DNA of 36,120 nucleotides, from positions 1 through 36,120 of the forward strand of contig JBBITL010000044.1 in NCBI GenBank assembly GCA_037440765.1, written 5' to 3'. The notes below the pieces were generated by a model that was not told the origin of the DNA, did not search any database, and was given only the letters and a program-made list of their open reading frames with translations. The position numbers were made by a program, and so were the translations under genes. Source of the DNA: DTKY01 sp037440765 (GTDB lineage Bacteria > Acidobacteriota > Terriglobia > Bryobacterales > Bryobacteraceae). Each line of letters opens with the position of its first letter. Positions within the stretch are counted from its first letter, which is position 1. This document shows positions 7,125-15,931 of the stretch, piece by piece.

Positions 7125-10100
7125 TCAGAACTGGTAGCGGAGCGAGACGAACACGCGGCGGCTGCCGCCGTCCGTGCCCCACTGGTTGGCGAAGCCGGCA
7201 TTGCTCACGCGAGCCTCGGGAATGCCGAAGTTGCGCGTGTTGCCGAAGTTGAAGAAGTCGGCCCGGAGCTGGATGCGGTGCCGTTCGCCGATAGTCGTGG
7301 TCTTGGCCAGGCTGAAGTCGATCTGGGCGATGCCGTCGCTGCGCAGCACGTTGCGCCCGGTGTTGCCGAAGCGGGCGCCGGGCGTGCAGGTGTTGGTGCC
7401 GGTAATGCGAACACAGGGCGGCAGAGTGCTGAACAGCGCGCGGCCGCCGGCCATCAGAATCTCCTCGACCGACATCCCGGACAGATCGAGCGAAGTGTTC
7501 AGGTCCGGACGAATGGAGCTGCCCACCAGCCCGTCGATGCCGCCGAGCGCCAGCGTCGGGTCGCTGCCGTTCAGCGCCGAGAACGGAGAGCCGGCCTGAA
7601 GCGTGATGAAGGAGCCGATCTGCCAGCCTCCCACCAGGTAGTTGGCCGCCGTCTGGCGAAGCCCGAACGCCGGAATCTCGTACACGAAGTTCGTGGAGAA
7701 GCGGTGCGGCCGGTCGTAGGTGGAGCGGCCGCGGTCAGAGCGGCGGTTGAAGGAATCCTGCGACACTGCAACCTCGCCGCGGGCCGAGGAATTGAAGATC
7801 TCGGAGGCGTCGTCTATGAACGAGCTCCAGGTGTAGTGGGCGCCGCCCGAGAAGCCCCGAGCGAAGCGCCGGTCAAAGCTCAACTGAAGCGAGTGGTAGA
7901 TGGAGGAGGCGGAGTTGGCGCGCAGCCGGATGACGCCCGCCGTGGTGTCCACCCGCGGGCAGCCGGTGACGGCACCGGCGGCGCTGGTTGGAATCGGCGA
8001 ACACTGCGTGCGCGGGTTGCCGTCGACGGTCTGGAACAGCGCGGTGCCCTTGGTGCCCACATAGCCGACGCGGAACACGCTGCCAGGCATCAGCTCGCGC
8101 TGGATCTCGGTGGAGAACTGCTCGGCGATCGGCGAACGGAAATCCTGGCTCACGATGGTGCGGGTGAGCAGATTCAGCGTGGCGGGGTTGCTCAGGTCAG
8201 GCAGCAGGGCGGGCATGGCCGTCCAGGCGCTGGCCAGGTTGCTTGCGCCGGTGGCGAGCACGTAAGGGAAGGAACTGAAGATGTTGAGGTTGATGTTGAT
8301 GAACCCGTAGTCATTGGTGCGGGCGTACCCTCCGCGAAGCACCAGACGGTTACCGCCCGTCAGCCACCCGAACGGGCCGTCCTTGCGCGTCTCAGGGTTC
8401 CAACTGAAACCCACGCGCGGCTGCCAGTTATTGCGGTCCCTTCCCGGGCGGTTGGTGAGCTGGAAGACAGACTGGTTCTTGTTACCCGCCAGGATCTGGT
8501 CGTTGAGTTTGTATAGACTGTTGAACGAGTTACCAGGAGTCTCATAACGCAGGCCGTAATTCAGGGTGAGGCTCCGGCTCACGCGCCAGGTGTCCTGAGC
8601 GAAGAAGAAGTAATCGTCCCAGTCGTAGTAGGCGATGGTCGCGCCGCCCGGCAGCGGCTTGTTGATGTTGGCCACCGACGCCATGTCGTCCACCAGGGTC
8701 TGGAGGGTGTCGTAGACGAGACGCCCGCGGATCTGCGGCAGAAACAGGCTCTTGACCTCAATGCGCCTGAGGTCCAGACCGAACTTGAAGTTGTGCGCTC
8801 CCTGGCTCCAGGAGAAGGTGTCCTGGATCTGGTACGTGTTGCCGTAGCGGAACTGGGGCAGGTTCACGGCCAGGCCGATGGCCGTGCGGTCGGCAGCCGC
8901 ATTGAAGCCGGTGAGCCCCAACTGAGGGATTTCCACCGAGGGGATGGTCTCCGAACTGGGGTCGGAGGCGTTGGTGTTGCTCGCGAAGCGCTGGTAGGAC
9001 GCCCGCAGTTCGTTCAAGGTCCGCGGCGTCAGGTTGCTCACCAGCCAGACCGCCAGCGACTGAGCCCGGACTGGATTCTCGGTGGTTAAGCCGGGAGGGG
9101 TCACCTGTCCGCCGCCGCCACTGAAATTGTCGTTGAACAGATACCGCCCGCCGATACTATGCTTCGAGGTGAGTTGATGGTCCAGCCGCCCGGACCACTG
9201 CCAGTTGTTGGTGTAGGAAGCGCTCGAGCTGGTCAGAGACCCCTGGGGAATCTGGACGGTCTGGCCGCCGGCTGTGACCGGGATGCTGGTGCCGATGGGC
9301 ACCTGAGCCGCGGGCATGAACTTCAGCAGCGCAGCCACCTGGGGGCGGTTTCCCGCCAGATTCTGAAGGATGGTCTTGCCCTCGGCGGTGGGAACGCCCC
9401 TGATCGTTACGCCGGAGCCGAGTTGCCTCTGAGTCCAGCGCTGGAGAGATCCGAACCAGAAGGTCCTGTCTTTGATAATCCGGCCGCCGGCGGTGCCGCC
9501 GAACTGGTGCTCAATCGAGAACGGCGCCTCCTTGAAACCCGCCGCCTTGTTGAGATTGCTCAGCGAGTTCAGCCGGTTGCCGTTGTAGAACCAGAACGCC
9601 GATCCGTGAAGCTCGTTGGTGCCGCTCTTGGTGATGGCGTTGACCACCGAACCGGCGCTCCGGCCGTACTCGGCGAGGAACTGGTTGGTGATGAGCCGGA
9701 CCTCCTGCACAACGTCCGGGTTGTTCATGGCTTGCGACCGGCCGGCGATGCTGGGGTCGTTGGAGTCCTGGCCGTCGATCATGAAGTTGTTGCCGCGGGT
9801 GCGCATCCCGTTGGCCGAGAACGCCGTACCCTGGGCAAACTGGCTGTTGCCGCTGTTGAGCTGGCTGACGCCGGGCGCCGAGAGCACCGCGGCGAACACA
9901 TCCCGGAAGCCGCCGCCCTGGCCGAACTGCCCGCTGATGGGCAACTCCGCCAGCCGCCGCTGGTCGAACTGCACGCCGACCTCGGCCGTAGTGGTGTTCA
10001 GCACCATGGCGTCCTCGGTGACCACAACCGTCTCCTGCACCGTGGCAGTCTGCAATTCAGGATTCACGACCGCTTCCTGGTTCAGGACCAGAGTGATCGG

Positions 10101-10394
10101 CCCGCGGAGGTACTTGGCAAACCCCCGAGCCTCGGCCGTCAGTTCATAGCGTCCCACCGGCAGGCCGGGGAAGCTGAAGCGGCCATCCACACCGGTGACA
10201 GAAGACCGTGACACGTTGGTGTCCAGATTACGTACGGAAACCGCCGCGGAAGGAACGGTTGCGCGGCTCTGGTCCGTCACGATTCCAGAAATCGTCCCAC
10301 TGGTACCCTGCCCGAAAGCCGTTGCAGGCGCCAGACAAAGCACCACCAGCGCGACCACAGTCAGAGCGAAACACCTGTTCATGCAGTGACTCAC
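7125..10394 (-). CDS. Oar-like TonB-dependent receptor with carboxypeptidase-regulatory-like domain
   Basis: 1089 residues. A signal peptide (about 1-29, ALTVVALVVLCLAPATAFG) is followed by a beta-sandwich domain of the CarboxypepD_reg type at about 32-115 (SGTISGIVTDQSRATVPSAA, GVDGRFSFPGLPVGRYELTA). A plug-like region follows (MIDGQDSNDPSIAG, EYGRSAGSVVNAITKSGTNE), then a long barrel ending YQF with the C-terminal aromatic expected for BAM insertion. Proteins of this architecture are greatly expanded in Acidobacteriota and resemble Oar of Myxococcus and SusC-type receptors; they are thought to import or export large substrates, and the ligand here cannot be told. The GTG start at 10394 has GGAG 7 nt upstream; an ATG at 10382 lies too far from it. 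The gene appears to be monocistronic, with its own promoter. Confidence 0.94.
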   Translation of the reverse strand: MSHCMNRCFALTVVALVVLCLAPATAFGQGTSGTISGIVTDQSRATVPSAAVSVRNLDTNVSRSSVTGVDGRFSFPGLPVGRYELTAEARGFAKYLRGPITLVLNQEAVVNPELQTATVQETVVVTEDAMVLNTTTAEVGVQFDQRRLAELPISGQFGQGGGFRDVFAAVLSAPGVSQLNSGNSQFAQGTAFSANGMRTRGNNFMIDGQDSNDPSIAGRSQAMNNPDVVQEVRLITNQFLAEYGRSAGSVVNAITKSGTNELHGSAFWFYNGNRLNSLSNLNKAAGFKEAPFSIEHQFGGTAGGRIIKDRTFWFGSLQRWTQRQLGSGVTIRGVPTAEGKTILQNLAGNRPQVAALLKFMPAAQVPIGTSIPVTAGGQTVQIPQGSLTSSSASYTNNWQWSGRLDHQLTSKHSIGGRYLFNDNFSGGGGQVTPPGLTTENPVRAQSLAVWLVSNLTPRTLNELRASYQRFASNTNASDPSSETIPSVEIPQLGLTGFNAAADRTAIGLAVNLPQFRYGNTYQIQDTFSWSQGAHNFKFGLDLRRIEVKSLFLPQIRGRLVYDTLQTLVDDMASVANINKPLPGGATIAYYDWDDYFFFAQDTWRVSRSLTLNYGLRYETPGNSFNSLYKLNDQILAGNKNQSVFQLTNRPGRDRNNWQPRVGFSWNPETRKDGPFGWLTGGNRLVLRGGYARTNDYGFININLNIFSSFPYVLATGASNLASAWTAMPALLPDLSNPATLNLLTRTIVSQDFRSPIAEQFSTEIQRELMPGSVFRVGYVGTKGTALFQTVDGNPRTQCSPIPTSAAGAVTGCPRVDTTAGVIRLRANSASSIYHSLQLSFDRRFARGFSGGAHYTWSSFIDDASEIFNSSARGEVAVSQDSFNRRSDRGRSTYDRPHRFSTNFVYEIPAFGLRQTAANYLVGGWQIGSFITLQAGSPFSALNGSDPTLALGGIDGLVGSSIRPDLNTSLDLSGMSVEEILMAGGRALFSTLPPCVRITGTNTCTPGARFGNTGRNVLRSDGIAQIDFSLAKTTTIGERHRIQLRADFFNFGNTRNFGIPEARVSNAGFANQWGTDGGSRRVFVSLRYQF

Positions 10395-10426
10395 GAGACA
10401 TCTCCTTTAGTTGATAAGCGCCCTTT

Positions 10427-10442
10427 CTCACCCGCAGGTGAG
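10427..10442 (-). other. Small hairpin in the 5' leader of the TonB receptor gene
   Basis: CTCACC (10427-10432), loop CGCA, GGTGAG (10437-10442) form a perfect 6-bp stem about 33 nt before the start codon, inside the leader predicted from the promoter at 10468-10495. It could affect mRNA stability or translation; no riboswitch class is recognised. Confidence 0.35.
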
Positions 10443-10467
10443 GCGACCCCCTCTTGTTTAAGATGAC

Positions 10468-10495
10468 ATTTTACATCACGGAGATTGAAACACAA
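10468..10495 (-). promoter_or_regulatory. Candidate sigma-70-type promoter for the TonB receptor gene
   Basis: On the minus strand TAAAAT (10468-10473) lies 16 bp downstream of TTGTGT (10490-10495), in an AT-rich patch that stands out from the GC-rich surroundings. The predicted leader is about 67 nt and carries a clear ribosome-binding site. The -35 match is only partial. Confidence 0.45.
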
Positions 10496-10516
10496 CGGAA
10501 AAATAACAGCGATATA

Positions 10517-11440
10517 TTAGGCTTGCTTTATGCCATCATAAGCCGCCGTTATGGCGCAGCCGGCCGACGACGAGGCACAATTAGCGTGCTCGAACTGGAT
10601 GGTGGTGTGCTCGATGTGGAAGCGGCGACGGAGTTCGCCGTTGATGCGGGTGAGAACGGCCTCGCTCTCCGAGAGGGGCACGTCGGCGATGAGCACGTGG
10701 CAGCTCAGCGCATGGGTATGGGAAGCAAGGCTCCAGATGTGCAGGTCGTGCATGTCCAGGACTCCTTCGACCTGCCGGATGGCGGCGGCGACCGTGGACA
10801 GTCTCATGCCGCGCGGCAGCCCTTCGAGGAGGATGTTCAGGGCCTCCCGGATGACGTCCCAGGCGGTCCAGACGATCAGGGCGCCTATGATGATCGAGAG
10901 CACGGGGTCCACCCGCTGCCAGCCAGTGAAGCGTATCAGGATCGCGCCCGCGATGATTCCCACCGAGCCCAGGGCGTCGCCGAGCATGTGCACGTAGGCG
11001 CTGCGGATGTTCAGATCGCGGCGCTGGTCGCGCCGCATGGCCCACATGATGCCAAGGTTGAGCAGCAGCCCCAGGCCGGCGACCGCCAGCATGGTGGTTT
11101 CATCGACGATTCGCGGGGCCCTGAGCCGGCGGTAGCTTTCGTAAAAGATGAAGCCCGCCAGCACCAGCAGGGCCAACGCGTTCACAAACGCGGTCAGCAC
11201 GCCGGCGCGGTGATACCCGTAGGTTCTGACATCGTCGGCAGGCTTGGACTGCATGTAGCAGCCGAACCAGGCCAGCAGCAGGGCCAGCGCGTCAGTGAAG
11301 TTGTGCCCCGCGTCGGAGAGCAACGCCAGGCTGCGGGCCTGCACGCCGGCCACGGCCTCCACGGCGACGAACGCCACGGTTGCGGCCAGCGACCACTTAA
11401 GAACCCGGATGGTTCCGGCAGGATGGGCGTGCGTGTGCAA
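10517..11440 (-). CDS. Cation diffusion facilitator (CDF) metal exporter
   Basis: 307 residues, with a start at TTG 11440 (protein begins MHTHAH) and GAGAGG about 6 nt upstream. The next in-frame starts would cut into the first membrane helix. It is an inner-membrane proton-driven exporter of Zn2+ or similar ions. The two intramembrane metal-site motifs are present: SDAGHNFTD with H46 and D50, and HMLGD with H151 and D155. This HxxxD/HxxxD set is that of zinc-type CDF proteins. About six membrane helices are followed by a cytoplasmic C-terminal domain (DMHDLHIWSL, HIEHTTIQFEH). The histidine-rich N-terminus may also bind metal. It is divergent from the amino-acid permease gene. A hairpin near the coding end (TTATG ATGG CATAA) and a T-rich stretch after the stop may end transcription. 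Confidence 0.93.
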   Translation of the reverse strand: MHTHAHPAGTIRVLKWSLAATVAFVAVEAVAGVQARSLALLSDAGHNFTDALALLLAWFGCYMQSKPADDVRTYGYHRAGVLTAFVNALALLVLAGFIFYESYRRLRAPRIVDETTMLAVAGLGLLLNLGIMWAMRRDQRRDLNIRSAYVHMLGDALGSVGIIAGAILIRFTGWQRVDPVLSIIIGALIVWTAWDVIREALNILLEGLPRGMRLSTVAAAIRQVEGVLDMHDLHIWSLASHTHALSCHVLIADVPLSESEAVLTRINGELRRRFHIEHTTIQFEHANCASSSAGCAITAAYDGIKQA

Positions 11441-11501
11441 CCGGGGCCTCTCACTACCAGTCTACAGGGAGGCTGGACGCCGGAGGATCAGGAAAGGACG
11501 A

Positions 11502-11528
11502 TCCGCTCGTGCAAGCTCGCGGTTGTGT
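11502..11528 (+). repeat. Diverged copy of the dispersed GCTCGCGGT motif
   Basis: This stretch matches 25349-25375 at about 21 of 27 positions (shared core GCTCGCGGT preceded by ATCCGCTCG). It lies in the 138-bp gap between the divergent CDF and permease genes. It appears to be a degenerate member of the repeat family described at 14460 and 21889. Confidence 0.4.
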
Positions 11529-11561
11529 GCGGGCATTCAAGGCTTACCGCGGCCGACGGGT

Positions 11562-11567
11562 TATGAT
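11562..11567 (+). promoter_or_regulatory. -10 element TATGAT before the APC permease
   Basis: TATGAT ends 11 nt before the ATG at 11579, and no Shine-Dalgarno sequence lies between. The transcript would have a leader of only a few bases. No convincing -35 was found at 16-18 bp. Confidence 0.4.
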
Positions 11568-11578
11568 AGCGGTTTGCC

Positions 11579-12973
11579 ATGACTGCGGAGAGGGGACAGG
11601 ACAACTCCGGGCTGGTGAAGGGGCTCGGGCTCATCGACGCCACCACCATCGTGATGGGGTCGATGATCGGGTCGGGCATCTTCATTGTCTCGGCCGACAT
11701 CGCGCGGCAGGTCCAGAGCCCCGGGCTGCTAATCCTGACGTGGGTGGCCGCGGCGGTGCTGACGGTCGTGGCCGCGCTCAGCTACGGCGAACTGGCGGCG
11801 ATGATGCCGGACGCCGGCGGCCAGTACGTGTACCTGCGGGAGGCGTTCGGACCCCTCAGCGGCTTCCTCTACGGCTGGACGCTGTTCCTGGTGATCCAGA
11901 CGGGGACGATCGCGGCGGTGGCCGTGGCCTTCGCCAAGTACACCGGCGTTTTCTTCGCCTTCATAGCCTCTGACCGGTTCCTGCTGCGGGTGGGGCCGGT
12001 TGGGCTGAACACACAGCAGGCGCTGGCGATCGGGGTGCTGGCGCTGCTGACATGGGTGAATACCAGGGGGGTCCGGACCGGCGCCAGAGTTCAGAACGTC
12101 TTCACCGCGGCCAAGACGGCGGGTCTGCTCGGGCTGGTGGGTTTCGGCCTCGTGGCCGGCAACGCCGCCGGCGCGGCGGCGGGCAACTTCCGCGACTTCT
12201 GGCAGAACGCGGACTGGGGCTGGACCACTGTCCGCGTCGTAGGCGTGGCCATGGTGGGCGCGCTGTTCTCCTCGGATGCCTGGAACAACGTCACCTTCGT
12301 GGCGGGCGAGGTGCGCAAGCCGAGACGCGACGTTCCTCTGGCGCTGGGACTGGGAGTGGGGATCGTCTCGGTGATCTATCTGGCGACGAACCTGGTGTAC
12401 CTGCGGCTGCTGCCGCTGGCCGGCATCGGCGGCGCCGCCGAGGACCGCGTGGCCACGGCCGCGGCGGCGAACATCTTCGGCGCGGGGGCGGTCGAGATAA
12501 TGGCGGCGGCCATCATGGTGTCGACTTTCGGATGCATCAACGGAATGGCGCTGGCCGGCGCCCGGGTCTACTACGCCATGGCGCGGGACGGCCTGTTCTT
12601 CAAGCCGGCAGGCAGGCTTGACGCGGCAAGCCGCGCCCCGTCCGCGTCGCTGGCGGTGCAGTGCGTCTGGGCGTGCCTGCTGACCCTCACGGGAACCTAC
12701 AGCGACCTGCTCGACTACGTGATCTTCGCGGTGCTGCTGTTCTACATGCTGACGATCGCCGGGCTGTTCGTGCTGCGGCGCAAACGCCCGCTGGCGGCGC
12801 GTCCCTACCGCGCTGTGGGTTATCCCTTCCTCCCGGCGCTGTACATCGCGCTGGCGGGACTGATCGAGGTTCTCCTTCTGATCCACAAGCCGCTATACAC
12901 CTGGCCGGGGCTGATCATAGTGCTCGCGGGAGTGCCGGTATACTATCTCTGGAACAAAGGTAGGAAGTCATGA
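11579..12973 (+). CDS. APC-family amino-acid permease
   Basis: 464 residues, about 12 membrane helices. The first helix carries the substrate-binding unwound motif GSGIF (31-35), preceded by LGLIDATTIVMGSMI, typical of the APC superfamily. Helix 2-3 shows LSYGELAAMMPDAGGQYVYL, a conserved APC signature. It imports or exchanges amino acids at the inner membrane; the exact substrate cannot be predicted. The start ATG at 11579 lacks a ribosome-binding site but has a close TATGAT. Its stop overlaps the start of the next permease by 4 bp (ATGA at 12970-12973), so the two are very likely translationally coupled. Confidence 0.92.
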   Translation: MTAERGQDNSGLVKGLGLIDATTIVMGSMIGSGIFIVSADIARQVQSPGLLILTWVAAAVLTVVAALSYGELAAMMPDAGGQYVYLREAFGPLSGFLYGWTLFLVIQTGTIAAVAVAFAKYTGVFFAFIASDRFLLRVGPVGLNTQQALAIGVLALLTWVNTRGVRTGARVQNVFTAAKTAGLLGLVGFGLVAGNAAGAAAGNFRDFWQNADWGWTTVRVVGVAMVGALFSSDAWNNVTFVAGEVRKPRRDVPLALGLGVGIVSVIYLATNLVYLRLLPLAGIGGAAEDRVATAAAANIFGAGAVEIMAAAIMVSTFGCINGMALAGARVYYAMARDGLFFKPAGRLDAASRAPSASLAVQCVWACLLTLTGTYSDLLDYVIFAVLLFYMLTIAGLFVLRRKRPLAARPYRAVGYPFLPALYIALAGLIEVLLLIHKPLYTWPGLIIVLAGVPVYYLWNKGRKS

Positions 12974-14421
12974 GTCTATTCGCAACCAAGCCCCTGAGCC
13001 GCATTATGGCGGAAGCAGCGGGCGGCGAACATTCGCTGAAACGAACCCTGGGGCCGATGAGCCTGGTCGGGCTGGGCATCGGCGCCATCATCGGAGCGGG
13101 GCTGTTCTCGCTGACCGGAATAGCCGCGGCCGAGAATGCCGGGCCGGCCATCGCGCTGTCCTTCGTGTTCGCGGCGATCGGCTGCGCCTTCGCGGGCCTG
13201 TGCTACAGCGAGTTCGCCACCATGATTCCGATTGCGGGGAGCGCCTACACCTACACCTACGCGACCATGGGCGAGTTTATGGCCTGGATCATCGGCTGGG
13301 ACCTGGTGCTGGAGTACGCGGTGGGCGCGGCCACGGTGTCCATAAGCTGGTCGGCTTACGTGGTGAGCCTGCTGCACGATCTGGGCATCGACCTGCCGCC
13401 GTACCTGGTGGCATCGCCCTGGCAACCGGTGCAACTGCCCAGCGGGGAACTGGTGCACGGACTGATCAACCTGCCGGCGGTGTTCATTGTCTGCGTCATA
13501 TCCATGCTGCTGATGGTGGGCATACGGGAATCGGCCAACGTGAACGCGGTGGTGGTGGTCATCAAGGTGGCGGTGGTGCTGGTGTTCATCGGCGTGGGCG
13601 TCTGGTTCGTGAAGGGCTCCAACTACGTGCCCTTCATCCCGGAAAACACGGGGACGTTCGGCGAGTTCGGCTGGAGCGGGGTTTTGCGGGCGGCCGGGGT
13701 GATCTTCTTCGCCTACATCGGATTCGACGCCGTCTCGACCGCGGCGCAGGAGGCCAGGAACCCGCAGAGGACCATGCCCATCGGCATCATCGGGTCGCTG
13801 GCGATCTGCACCTTCCTGTACGTGGCCTTCGCGGTGGTGATGACGGGCCTGGCCAACTACACGGAATTCAAAGGGGCGGCAGCTCCGGTGGCGGTGGCCA
13901 TCGCCTACACGCCGTACCTGTGGCTCCAGCCGCTGATCAAGCTGGCGATCATCGCCGGGTTCACATCGGTGATTCTGGTGATGCTGCTGGGACAGTCGCG
14001 GGTGTTCTTCTCCATGTCGCGGGACGGCCTGCTGCCAGCTGTGTTCTCCGACATACACCCCAGGTTCCGGACGCCCTGGCGCTCGAACGTCCTGTTCATG
14101 GTGTTCGTGAGCCTGTTCTCGGCCTTTGCGCCGATTTCGATGGTGGGCCACATGACCAGCATCGGGACCTTGTTCGCGTTCATCGTAGTGTGCGCCGGCA
14201 TTCTGATCATGCGCCGCACGCAGCCCGGACTCGAACGCCCCTTCCGCACGCCGTGGGTTCCGGTGGTGCCGGTGCTGGGCATCGTGGTCAACTTCGCCAT
14301 GATGTACGGGCTGGGGTGGAGCAACTGGGCGCGGCTGGGCGCATGGCTGGCCCTGGGGCTCCTCATCTACTTCACCTACAGCCGCCACCACAGCCGCCTG
14401 AGGGCGGGAGCCGGCTCCTGA
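12970..14421 (+). CDS. APC-family (CAT-like) amino-acid permease
   Basis: 483 residues with about 12-14 membrane helices. The first helix has GLGIGAIIGAGLF (35-46 region) and the second helix region has AGLCYSEFATMIPIAGSAYT, both characteristic of the cationic amino-acid transporter branch of the APC superfamily. YIGFDAVSTAAQEARNPQR in the middle is another strongly conserved CAT signature. The first 30 residues (SLKRTLGPMSLV) form the expected cytoplasmic lead-in. It starts inside the stop codon of the upstream permease, with AGG before it. The two proteins belong to different subfamilies, so this is not a recent tandem duplication; they may have complementary substrates or directions. Confidence 0.92.
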   Translation: MSLFATKPLSRIMAEAAGGEHSLKRTLGPMSLVGLGIGAIIGAGLFSLTGIAAAENAGPAIALSFVFAAIGCAFAGLCYSEFATMIPIAGSAYTYTYATMGEFMAWIIGWDLVLEYAVGAATVSISWSAYVVSLLHDLGIDLPPYLVASPWQPVQLPSGELVHGLINLPAVFIVCVISMLLMVGIRESANVNAVVVVIKVAVVLVFIGVGVWFVKGSNYVPFIPENTGTFGEFGWSGVLRAAGVIFFAYIGFDAVSTAAQEARNPQRTMPIGIIGSLAICTFLYVAFAVVMTGLANYTEFKGAAAPVAVAIAYTPYLWLQPLIKLAIIAGFTSVILVMLLGQSRVFFSMSRDGLLPAVFSDIHPRFRTPWRSNVLFMVFVSLFSAFAPISMVGHMTSIGTLFAFIVVCAGILIMRRTQPGLERPFRTPWVPVVPVLGIVVNFAMMYGLGWSNWARLGAWLALGLLIYFTYSRHHSRLRAGAGS

Positions 14422-14459
14422 CGTCCCGGGTCAGAAGCACGCAGGCCTGCAAGCCCGCT

Positions 14460-14588
14460 CCGTTGAAGGCGCGCCTATTGTGCAGGACGTGGGCCCCTCC
14501 CTTACGGCCGGGGTTCCGTGCGGGGCTTGCGTCTTCGCCGCTATGGGCGGCCCGCAGGGCCATGGGAACTCCCTCATGGTCGCAGTTC
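14460..14588 (+). repeat. Dispersed 129-bp element, copy A
   Basis: This matches 21889-22017 at about 118 of 129 positions by hand alignment, without gaps. It lies between the convergent APC permease and gltS genes. It can fold with an outer stem GAAGGCGC (14465-14472) with GCGTCTTC (14529-14536), enclosing GGCCCC with GGGGCT and ACGG with CCGT. The frame through it is open but most differences from copy B change amino acids, so it is not a conserved gene. It contains two copies of a 19-nt motif at 14498-14516 and 14570-14588. Confidence 0.85.
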
Positions 14589-14640
14589 TGCGCAACACCT
14601 CGAAAGCACAGAAAGCGGGCGCATTTGTTCAGCGAACTTC

Positions 14641-15840
14641 CTAGCGAAAGAGGTTGGCGAGGGCGGTGATGATCATGGCGTTGGTGAAGTCGATGAGAAA
14701 GGCGCCAACCAGAGGAACCACGATAAAGGCGTGGGGCGCCGGACCGTACTTCTTGACGAGCACGTCCATGCAGGCCAGAGCGCTCGCAGTGGTGCCGAGC
14801 ATGAAGCCGCAGAAGCCGCCGGCCATGACGGCGCTCTCGTAGTCGCGCCCCATCACCGGGAAGGAGACCGCCAGGCACAGCGCCACGACCAGGATCACCT
14901 GCGCCGTCAGCATGACGATGAGCGGCAGCGCCAGTCGCGCCAGCTCCCAAAGCTGGAGGGTTAGCAGCGCCATCACGATGAACAGGCAGAGCGAGATGTT
15001 GCCTATCATTTCCAGGTGCTGCTGCGAGATCTTCAGCAGGCCGAACCGGTCGTCCAGGTTGCGCAGGACGCCGGCGGCGATCATGGCGCCCACATAGGCC
15101 GGCAGGACCAGGCTGAGGCTGTCGAACCATGCGCTGAGCAGCGTTCCCAGCCCCATGGCTACGGCCACGGCCACGGCGCTGGCGAACAGGGGCGCGTGCT
15201 CCTCGGACTGGTGCGGCGCCGGCTGGCGTGAGGCGGCCGTCTGCGCGGGTTCCGGGGGAGGCGCCTTCAGGTGGTGCCTGCGGATGAGCCAGCCGCCGAC
15301 GTGGCCGCCAAGCAGGCCGCCGGAGGTGGTGCCGAAAGTCGCCGCGGCGATACCGAGTGTGGCGGCGCCGGCGACACCAAGGTTCTCGAACGTGCCCCCG
15401 AAGGCCAGGGCGGTGGCCGGGCCACCCGTCATGGCCACAGACCCCGAAATGAGCCCTATCAAGGGACTCAACCCGAACGCCAAGGCCAGCGCAATGCCGA
15501 GCGCGTTCTGCATCAGGGCGCTCAGCGTGGCGAGCACGAAGAACTGGATGAGCCTGGCTCCCCCCTTCCGGACCATGCGCAGGCTGGCGCTCATGCCCAC
15601 GCTGGTGAAGAACGCCACCATGAGGATATCGCGCAGCACCAGGTCCATCTCGAAATTGAGCAGCCGGTCGCGCATGGCCGTCGCCAGACCGGCGTAGATC
15701 AGGCCGCCCACCACCGGAGCGGGGATGTTCAGCCGGTCGAGCAGGCGGATTCTGCCCCTCAACCACACGCCCAGCGCGACGCCGAAGGCGGCCAGCGCGA
15801 GCACCTGTATGGCGTTCAGCTTGACGAGCGGAACCGGCAC
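14641..15840 (-). CDS. gltS: Sodium/glutamate symporter
   Basis: 399 residues, matching the usual length of about 400 for GltS. It imports glutamate with Na+ across the inner membrane. Two homologous halves are visible, each with a glycine-rich re-entrant region: GSVAMTGGPATALAFGGTFE in the first half and GFCGFMLGTTASALACMDVL in the second. Also typical are NIPAPVVGGL near residue 38 and DFTNAMIITAL at the end. A charged linker (HHLKAPPPEPAQTAASRQPA) separates the halves. The start is GTG at 15840 with CTGGAGG about 11 nt upstream. It is convergent with the amino-acid permease pair, so three amino-acid carriers sit together. The gene upstream on the other strand is unrelated. Confidence 0.94.
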   Translation of the reverse strand: MPVPLVKLNAIQVLALAAFGVALGVWLRGRIRLLDRLNIPAPVVGGLIYAGLATAMRDRLLNFEMDLVLRDILMVAFFTSVGMSASLRMVRKGGARLIQFFVLATLSALMQNALGIALALAFGLSPLIGLISGSVAMTGGPATALAFGGTFENLGVAGAATLGIAAATFGTTSGGLLGGHVGGWLIRRHHLKAPPPEPAQTAASRQPAPHQSEEHAPLFASAVAVAVAMGLGTLLSAWFDSLSLVLPAYVGAMIAAGVLRNLDDRFGLLKISQQHLEMIGNISLCLFIVMALLTLQLWELARLALPLIVMLTAQVILVVALCLAVSFPVMGRDYESAVMAGGFCGFMLGTTASALACMDVLVKKYGPAPHAFIVVPLVGAFLIDFTNAMIITALANLFR

Positions 15841-15918
15841 GCGCTAAACGGCCTCCAGTTCGGTCATGGGCTGGATTCTACCGCAAGCCGCGGGCTCCGG
15901 GCACGCCCTGTGGACCGT

Positions 15919-15924
15919 TAGAAT
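15919..15924 (+). promoter_or_regulatory. -10 element TAGAAT, probable leaderless promoter
   Basis: TAGAAT ends 7 nt before the ATG at 15932. No Shine-Dalgarno sequence lies in between. This spacing would put the transcription start at the start codon. Confidence 0.5.
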
Positions 15925-15931
15925 CGTACTA

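Noticed and set aside
10427..10442. Riboswitch in the TonB receptor leader, for example for cobalamin
   Set aside because: Only one 6-bp hairpin is visible and the leader is about 67 nt, too short and without the conserved B12-box type sequence.
14407..14418. GGAGCCGGCTCC palindrome at the end of the second permease as a terminator
   Set aside because: It lies within the last codons, has no loop or T-tract, and such palindromes are common in GC-rich coding DNA.
11579..14421. The two APC permeases as a recent tandem duplication
   Set aside because: Their N-termini, conserved motifs and lengths place them in different subfamilies; only the general fold is shared.
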